From contig JAYSFC010000128.1 of the NCBI GenBank assembly GCA_041913505.1, forward strand, positions 1 through 10,299: DNA of 10,299 nt, in the 5' to 3' direction. The first letter of the stretch is position 1. Each line of letters starts with the position of its first letter. The notes below the pieces were generated by a model that did no database searches, was not told the origin of the DNA, and saw only the letters and a program-made list of their open reading frames with translations. The translations under genes and the position numbers were made by a program. Below, piece after piece: positions 7,021 to 10,299 of the stretch. Source of the stretch: JAYSFC01 sp041913505 (GTDB taxonomy: Bacteria; Pseudomonadota; Gammaproteobacteria; Burkholderiales; Burkholderiaceae_C).

Positions 7021-8172
7021 ATGCCATCTTCCGAATTCCCTAACCTTTCCTCCACTGCGGCGCGCCGCCGCTGGCTCCGCAACTTCTGGCCCACCCCGCT
7101 GGGAATCGATCGCCGCGAGCGTTTGCGCATGGTGGGGGGCGTGGTGCTTGGCGTCCTGCTCACGGCGCTGTTGAGCCGCTGGTGGTCGCAGGCGCTGGGG
7201 TTGCCGGGGCCCTGGATGATCGCCTCGCTCGGAGCCAGCGCGGTGCTGGTGTTCGGCATGCCGTCAAGCCCCCTGGCCCAGCCCTGGCCTGTGCTCGCGG
7301 GCAGCATGTTGTCGGCCGTGGTGGGAGCCTTGTGCGCGCTCGTCATGCCCGACGCGGTCTGGGGCAGCGCGCTGGCGGTGGGGCTCTCGATCGCGCTCAT
7401 GCTGCCGCTGCGCTGCCTGCATCCGCCGGGAGTCTCCATGGCGTTGTTCGTCGTGCTCAACCACAGTGATGGCGTGCATCTGGCGGTTTTTCCGGTGCTG
7501 TTCAACGTGCTGGTTCTGCTGGCCGCGGGAGTGGCCTACAACACGCTCACGGGCAGGAGCTATCCGCATCCGCAACGCGTGCAGGCTGCGCCCGGCGCGG
7601 CGGAGGGCTTTACCGCTGCCGATATCGACGCGGCTCTGTCGCACTACAACCAGGTGCTGGATATCAGCCGCGCCGACCTCGAAGGGCTTTTGCACCAGGT
7701 GGGCCGCGCGGCTTTCCAGCGCACGCTGGGCGAGCTGCGCTGCGCCGACATCATGTCCAGGCCGCCGTTTGCCGTTGAAGCCAATGTGGCGCTCAAGGAG
7801 GCCTGGGCGCTCATGCGCCGCGAGCAGATCAAGGCCTTGCCGGTGGTGGACGGCGGGCGCCTGGTCGTGGGCATCGTCACCGTGGCCGATTTCATGCGGC
7901 TTGTGAATCTGGACGTACACGAGGGCCTGGGCCAGCGCCTGCGCACCCTGGTGATGGGGCGCAGCGGCCAGCCCAGCGAGGTGGGCGGCATCATGTCCCA
8001 GCCGGTGCAGGTGGGGCGCATCGACCAGCATGTGATGGACCTCGTGCCGCTGTTCTCCCAGGGGGGGCACCATCACATTCCCATCGTGGACGGCGGGCAG
8101 CGCCTCGTGGGCATCATCACGCAGACCGATCTGGTGCGTGCCCTGGCCAAGGCCGTGCAGGCTTCGAAGTAG
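7021..8172 (+). CDS. HPP-domain membrane protein with C-terminal tandem CBS domains
   Basis: A 383-residue two-part protein. Residues 1-35 are basic and probably cytoplasmic. About 36-180 hold five hydrophobic segments of the HPP family, including the signature LHPPG at 133-137 with the name-giving His-Pro-Pro at 134-136. A soluble linker follows (about 185-240). Two CBS domains come next, at about 241-300 (from ADIMSRPPFAV, through ALPVVDGGRLVVGIVTVADFM) and about 322-380 (from GGIMSQPVQV, through HIPIVDGGQRLVGIITQTDLV). CBS pairs usually bind adenosyl nucleotides and switch attached channels or transporters. Some HPP proteins of cyanobacteria and chloroplasts have been linked to nitrite transport, so a nucleotide-gated transporter is a reasonable inference; the substrate is unknown. 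I chose ATG 7021 because the frame, open to 6814, has unconvincing codons before it and the HPP domain begins shortly after. It is transcribed divergently from psd. Confidence 0.88.
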   Translation: MPSSEFPNLSSTAARRRWLRNFWPTPLGIDRRERLRMVGGVVLGVLLTALLSRWWSQALGLPGPWMIASLGASAVLVFGMPSSPLAQPWPVLAGSMLSAVVGALCALVMPDAVWGSALAVGLSIALMLPLRCLHPPGVSMALFVVLNHSDGVHLAVFPVLFNVLVLLAAGVAYNTLTGRSYPHPQRVQAAPGAAEGFTAADIDAALSHYNQVLDISRADLEGLLHQVGRAAFQRTLGELRCADIMSRPPFAVEANVALKEAWALMRREQIKALPVVDGGRLVVGIVTVADFMRLVNLDVHEGLGQRLRTLVMGRSGQPSEVGGIMSQPVQVGRIDQHVMDLVPLFSQGGHHHIPIVDGGQRLVGIITQTDLVRALAKAVQASK

Positions 8173-8193
8173 GCAGCATCGGGCGTAACGCGA

Positions 8194-8199
8194 TACAAT
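8194..8199 (+). promoter_or_regulatory. Candidate -10 box for the infA leader
   Basis: TACAAT lies 22 bases after the CBS gene stop and about 200 bases before the infA ATG. No convincing -35 hexamer sits 16-18 bases upstream. A perfect TTGACA overlaps it at 8199-8204 but has no matching -10 downstream. If this is the promoter, infA has a leader of about 195 nt. Confidence 0.4.
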
Positions 8200-8200
8200 T

Positions 8201-8400
8201 GACAGGCTCATGCACAGCGCCTTGCCTGTCCACTGAAGCCGTCTCCCCTGGCCTTCGTCTGATCTGCGCCCCGGGTGCAGCGACTCCCACCGCCCGCACG
8301 CACCGTGCTCCGAGTCCTTTTTCAGGACGGCACCGGCCGTTGCGGGCGCCCGGCTGAACAGGCGCCGCCGAGACCCGAATATTTGTATTGAGAGATTGAA
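8201..8400 (+). promoter_or_regulatory. Long structured leader upstream of infA
   Basis: There is no ORF of note in this stretch. It contains three small inverted repeats: GACAGGC (8201-8207) with GCCTGTC (8224-8230); GTCCT (8314-8318) with AGGAC (8324-8328) around a T-rich loop; and GGCGCC (8345-8350) repeated at 8361-8366, which can pair with itself. The last 30 bases are AT-rich and open, ending in a purine-rich GAGAGA (8390-8395) that is a weak ribosome site 5 bases before ATG. Leaders of this length are often post-transcriptional control elements, but I recognise no known riboswitch class. Confidence 0.4.
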
Positions 8401-8658
8401 ATGGCCAAAGAAGAACTGATCGAAATGCAGGGCTCCGTCACGGAAGTCCTGCCCGATTCGCGCTTTCGCGTAACGCTGGACAACGGTCACCAGCTGATTG
8501 CCTATACCGGCGGCAAGATGCGCAAGCACCACATCCGCATCCTGGCCGGCGACAAGGTTTCGCTGGAGATGTCGCCCTACGATCTGACCAAGGGCCGCAT
8601 CACGTTCCGCCACCTCGCTGGCCGTGGCCCGGGCCCCTCGGGCACACCGTCGCGCTGA
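8401..8658 (+). CDS. infA: Translation initiation factor IF-1 (stand-alone paralog type)
   Basis: IF-1 is a one-domain OB-fold protein that occupies the ribosomal A site during initiation with IF-2 and IF-3. The 85-residue product matches the family from its MAKEELIEMQG start through VTEVLPDSRFRVTLDNGH, GGKMRKHHIRILAGDKV, SPYDLTKGRITFRH. IF-1 of E. coli is 72 residues; this one adds a tail of about a dozen residues, GRGPGPSGTPSR, that is basic and rich in Gly, Pro and Ser. It is not next to ribosomal protein genes, where beta-proteobacteria usually keep a shorter infA in the spc operon. That points to the second copy (infA2 type), which I infer from length and context. The ATG at 8401 is unambiguous. 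The gene seems monocistronic, with a long leader before it and the tRNA-Pro gene after it. Confidence 0.93.
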   Translation: MAKEELIEMQGSVTEVLPDSRFRVTLDNGHQLIAYTGGKMRKHHIRILAGDKVSLEMSPYDLTKGRITFRHLAGRGPGPSGTPSR

Positions 8659-8683
8659 GCTGCGCCGAGCAGTTATTGGCAAA

Positions 8684-8729
8684 CCTGCGCAAATGTTCCC
8701 ATCGAAGCCCGAATGGGGCTGAGCGCAGG
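8684..8729. repeat. Nested dyad between infA and tRNA-Pro
   Basis: Perfect 7-bp arms CCTGCGC (8684-8690) and GCGCAGG (8723-8729) enclose either CCCAT/ATGGG (8698-8702 with 8713-8717) or AGCCC/GGGCT (8706-8710 with 8716-8720). The right arm ends 1 base before the presumed -10 box of the tRNA gene, so the dyad spans the promoter's -15 to -60 region. It could end infA transcription, although no T-run follows, or bind a regulator. Confidence 0.45.
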
Positions 8730-8730
8730 G

Positions 8731-8736
8731 TAGAAT
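8731..8736 (+). promoter_or_regulatory. Candidate -10 box of tRNA-Pro
   Basis: TAGAAT is centred 12 bases before the mature tRNA 5' end, so transcription would start about 2-4 bases before the tRNA and leave a very short RNase P leader. No consensus -35 box is visible at 16-18 bases upstream, where the dyad lies. Confidence 0.5.
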
Positions 8737-8745
8737 GCTAGTTGT

Positions 8746-8822
8746 CGGAGCGTAGCGCAGCCTGGTAGCGCATCTGCTTTGGGAGCAGAGGGTCGCGAGT
8801 TCGAATCCCGCCGCTCCGACCA
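8746..8822 (+). tRNA. tRNA-Pro, anticodon UGG, CCA encoded
   Basis: A 77-base tRNA folds by eye. The acceptor arms are CGGAGCG (8746-8752) and CGCTCCG (8812-8818), with discriminator A at 8819 and CCA at 8820-8822. The D-stem GCGC pairs 8755-8758 with 8768-8771. The anticodon stem TCTGC/GCAGA (8773-8777 with 8785-8789) carries the loop TTTGGGA (8778-8784), giving anticodon TGG and G37, as expected for proline. The T-loop is TTCGAAT (8800-8806). In the T-stem GCGAG (8795-8799) faces CCCGC (8807-8811), which leaves one A-C mismatch next to the last pair before the loop. A strong terminator follows 8 bases after CCA, so this is a single-tRNA unit. Confidence 0.97.
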
Positions 8823-8829
8823 TTGAATC

Positions 8830-8862
8830 AAAAAGGGTGCACCGTGAGGTGCACCCTTTTTT
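8830..8862 (+). terminator. Rho-independent terminator after tRNA-Pro
   Basis: A perfect 9-bp stem GGGTGCACC (8835-8843) and GGTGCACCC (8848-8856) closes a GTGA (GNRA-type) loop. It is flanked by five A before and six T after (8857-8862), so the paired region can extend to 14 bp. This is a textbook intrinsic terminator. The flanking A-run means it could also stop transcription from the other strand. Confidence 0.95.
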
Positions 8863-8935
8863 GTTGGGTGGGCCGCATGGCGAAACGTCCAGCGGGCGCT
8901 TTACCATTCCGGGGTCAGCCTTTTCCCAATCGACC

Positions 8936-9724
8936 GTGCCCGCCTACCCCGCTTCCGCCCGATTCCGATCCCCCCGCTATGACAGCGTGGACGCCTTGCG
9001 CGGCCTCGCCATGGTGTGGATGACGGTGTTTCACTTCTGCTTCGACCTGAGCCATTTCGGCTTCTGGCCGCAGGATTTTCGTGGCGATCCGTTCTGGACG
9101 CAGCAGCGCACGGCCATCGTGAGCCTGTTCCTGTTCTGCGCGGGGCTGGGGCAGGCCATTGCGCTGGATCAGGCACAGGGGTGGGCGCGGTTTGGCCGGC
9201 GCTGGCTACAGATCGCAGGGGCAGCGCTCCTGGTGAGCGCCGGGTCGTACTTGATGTTTCCCCACAGCTTCATCTATTTCGGGGTGTTGCACGGCATGGC
9301 GGTGATGCTGGTGGCGGCGCGGCTCACGGCGGGCTGGGGGGCGTGGCTGTGGCTCGCGGGGGCCGTGGCGGTATCGCTGCCTTGGGCCATGGCGGCCGCG
9401 CTCACGGGCCCCTGGGCTGGGGCGGCAGAAGTGTTCAATGGCCGATGGCTCAACTGGCTGGGCCTCATCACGCGCAAGCCGTTCACCGAGGACTATGTTC
9501 CCGTGTTTCCCTGGCTGGGTGTGATGTGGTGGGGTGTGGCGGCCGGGCAATGGCTGCTGCGCCAAGGCCGGGCGCGTCTGGCGGCAGAGCTGCCGGCGCC
9601 AGGGCGCTGGCTTGCGGTGCTGGGGCGCTGGAGCCTGAGCTACTACCTGTTGCACCAGCCCGTGATGATCGGCGCACTCATGCTGGTGGCGTGGCTGCTG
9701 GGGCACTCGATTTCCGGCACCTGA
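8936..9724 (+). CDS. HGSNAT-like (DUF1624) multi-pass membrane protein
   Basis: A 262-residue integral membrane protein of the heparan-alpha-glucosaminide N-acetyltransferase-like catalytic family (DUF1624). After a short cytoplasmic N-terminus comes SVDALRGLAMVWMTVFHFCF at 17-36, the family's opening motif with a conserved His33 in the first membrane span. YFGVLHG at 114-120, FPWLGVMWWG at 191-200 and SLSYYLLHQP at 233-242 follow, with about seven hydrophobic segments in all. Family members are thought to move acetyl or other acyl groups across the inner membrane onto sugars or envelope glycans; the acceptor here is unknown. I chose GTG 8936: the frame is open back to 8837, but that region is the tRNA terminator, and no other start lies between it and the DALRG motif. 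No good ribosome site is visible. It is convergent with the isomerase gene downstream. Confidence 0.85.
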   Translation: MPAYPASARFRSPRYDSVDALRGLAMVWMTVFHFCFDLSHFGFWPQDFRGDPFWTQQRTAIVSLFLFCAGLGQAIALDQAQGWARFGRRWLQIAGAALLVSAGSYLMFPHSFIYFGVLHGMAVMLVAARLTAGWGAWLWLAGAVAVSLPWAMAAALTGPWAGAAEVFNGRWLNWLGLITRKPFTEDYVPVFPWLGVMWWGVAAGQWLLRQGRARLAAELPAPGRWLAVLGRWSLSYYLLHQPVMIGALMLVAWLLGHSISGT

Positions 9725-9725
9725 A

Positions 9726-9757
9726 ACGCACAACGCGGCCTCGGCCGCGTTGTGTGT
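9726..9757. terminator. Long hairpin between convergent genes
   Basis: Arms CACAACGCGGCC (9729-9740) and GGCCGCGTTGTG (9743-9754) are perfectly complementary over 12 bp with only 2 bases between, and pairing extends three more positions outward (one G:U) to 9726 and 9757. It sits 2 bases after the membrane protein stop and 19 bases before the end of the convergent isomerase gene. There is no long T-run, but position and stability make it a likely bidirectional terminator. Confidence 0.7.
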
Positions 9758-9775
9758 GTGAAGGGCAGGGCGCGA

Positions 9776-10299
9776 TTACTCGACCTTGGCCTTGGTGCGC
9801 AGTTCTTCCTGGAACTTGGCGAGCTTCTGCTGCTGCAGCTGCTGCGCGATCTGGGGCTTGACCTCGTCGAGCTTGGGCAGCTGGGCTTGGCGCACGTCAT
9901 CCAGGCGGATGATGTGCCAGCCGAACTGGCTCTTCACGGGCTTGTCGGTCATCTGGCCCTTGTTGAGCTTGACCAGCGCTTCGGTGAACTCGCTCACGTA
10001 GCTGCTGGGGTTGGCCCAGTCGAGGTCACCGCCGCGGGCGCCGGATCCGGGGTCCTTGGACTTCTTCTTGGCGATGTCTTCGAACTTAGAGCCCTTCTTG
10101 ATGGAGGCGATGATGGCCTTGGCCTCGTCTTCCTTTTCCACCAGGATGTGGCTGGCCTTGTATTCCTTGCCGTTGTTGGCAGCGGCGAACTTGTCGTATT
10201 CGGCCTGGATCTCAGCGTCGGAAACGGGGTTCTTCTTCTGGTAGTCGGCGAACAGTTCGCGGATCAGGATGGTCTGGCGGGCCAGTTCCATCTGGTTCT
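9776..10299 (-). CDS. Parvulin-type (PpiC) peptidyl-prolyl cis-trans isomerase, N-terminus cut by window
   Basis: The frame runs from the right edge (codons Asn, Gln, then Met at 10291) to TAA at 9776-9778, giving about 173 residues of the C-terminal part. After a helical stretch (LIRELFADYQKKN) comes the parvulin domain: EYKASHILV, then SKFEDIAKKKSKDPGSGARG, GGDLDW, and the closing SQFGWHIIRLDDVR, which is the PpiC signature with its conserved His residues. A charged, Gln-rich helix (PQIAQQLQQQKLAKFQEELR) ends the protein. Related beta-proteobacterial proteins are about 260 residues, secreted, and act as SurA/PrsA-like folding helpers in the periplasm. The signal peptide expected for such a protein would lie outside the window. 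The Met at 10291 is internal in all likelihood, since the frame stays open beyond it. Confidence 0.9.
   Translation of the reverse strand, partial: NQMELARQTILIRELFADYQKKNPVSDAEIQAEYDKFAAANNGKEYKASHILVEKEDEAKAIIASIKKGSKFEDIAKKKSKDPGSGARGGDLDWANPSSYVSEFTEALVKLNKGQMTDKPVKSQFGWHIIRLDDVRQAQLPKLDEVKPQIAQQLQQQKLAKFQEELRTKAKVE

Noticed and set aside
8199..8204. Perfect TTGACA as a -35 box for infA
   Set aside because: No -10-like hexamer is present 16-18 bases downstream; the overlapping TACAAT is the better promoter element, so the match is probably chance.
8660..8672. Small hairpin CTGC/GCAG just after the infA stop as its terminator
   Set aside because: Only 4 bp of stem and no T-run; too weak to call.
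7264..8907. Minus-strand open frame of about 547 codons across the HPP-CBS gene, infA and the tRNA
   Set aside because: It passes through a tRNA gene and its terminator and has shadow-like composition.
8837..8935. N-terminal extension of the DUF1624 protein starting at GTG 8837
   Set aside because: That start lies inside the tRNA terminator stem; GTG 8936 fits the conserved membrane core.

Overview
The window reads as chromosomal DNA from a GC-rich betaproteobacterium, most likely of the family Comamonadaceae (Acidovorax, Alicycliphilus, Delftia or a relative). The grounds are very high GC with strong third-position GC bias, the style of the proteins, a five-step histidine-utilisation route (HutF plus HutG), and a stand-alone, tail-extended initiation factor IF-1 of the kind found as a second infA in Burkholderiales. 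The assignment is from reading alone, with no database search.

Bases 1-5502 (+ strand) hold the distal part of a histidine-utilisation (hut) operon. In order they are the C-terminal half of hutI, a FAD-linked D-2-hydroxyacid dehydrogenase, a HisC-type aminotransferase, hutF and hutG. HutI opens imidazolonepropionate to formiminoglutamate. HutF deiminates that to formylglutamate plus ammonia, and HutG hydrolyses it to glutamate plus formate. The dehydrogenase and aminotransferase in the middle are not part of the textbook hut pathway. They overlap by an ATGA and may form an entry branch, for example imidazole-lactate to imidazole-pyruvate to histidine. This pair is the most interesting thing in the window.

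Bases 5503-5841 hold a nested palindrome and three ATGCAAT heptamers, followed by a small conserved-looking protein of unknown function. Convergent to it, across a GC-rich hairpin, lies psd (phosphatidylserine decarboxylase, - strand, 5890-6786). A 234-bp divergent intergenic region separates psd from a membrane protein that joins an HPP domain to two CBS domains (7021-8172).

Bases 8173-8880 are a translation-related patch: a roughly 200-nt leader with a TACAAT -10-like box, the infA paralog (8401-8658), a dyad, a tRNA-Pro(UGG) gene (8746-8822) and a textbook rho-independent terminator. After it come a polytopic membrane protein of the heparan-alpha-glucosaminide N-acetyltransferase-like (DUF1624) family (GTG start at 8936) and, convergent to it across a long hairpin, a parvulin-type peptidyl-prolyl isomerase cut by the right edge of the window.

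I saw no insertion sequence, phage gene, CRISPR array or origin. Apart from the hut insertion and some regulatory-looking dyads, the window looks like ordinary core chromosome.
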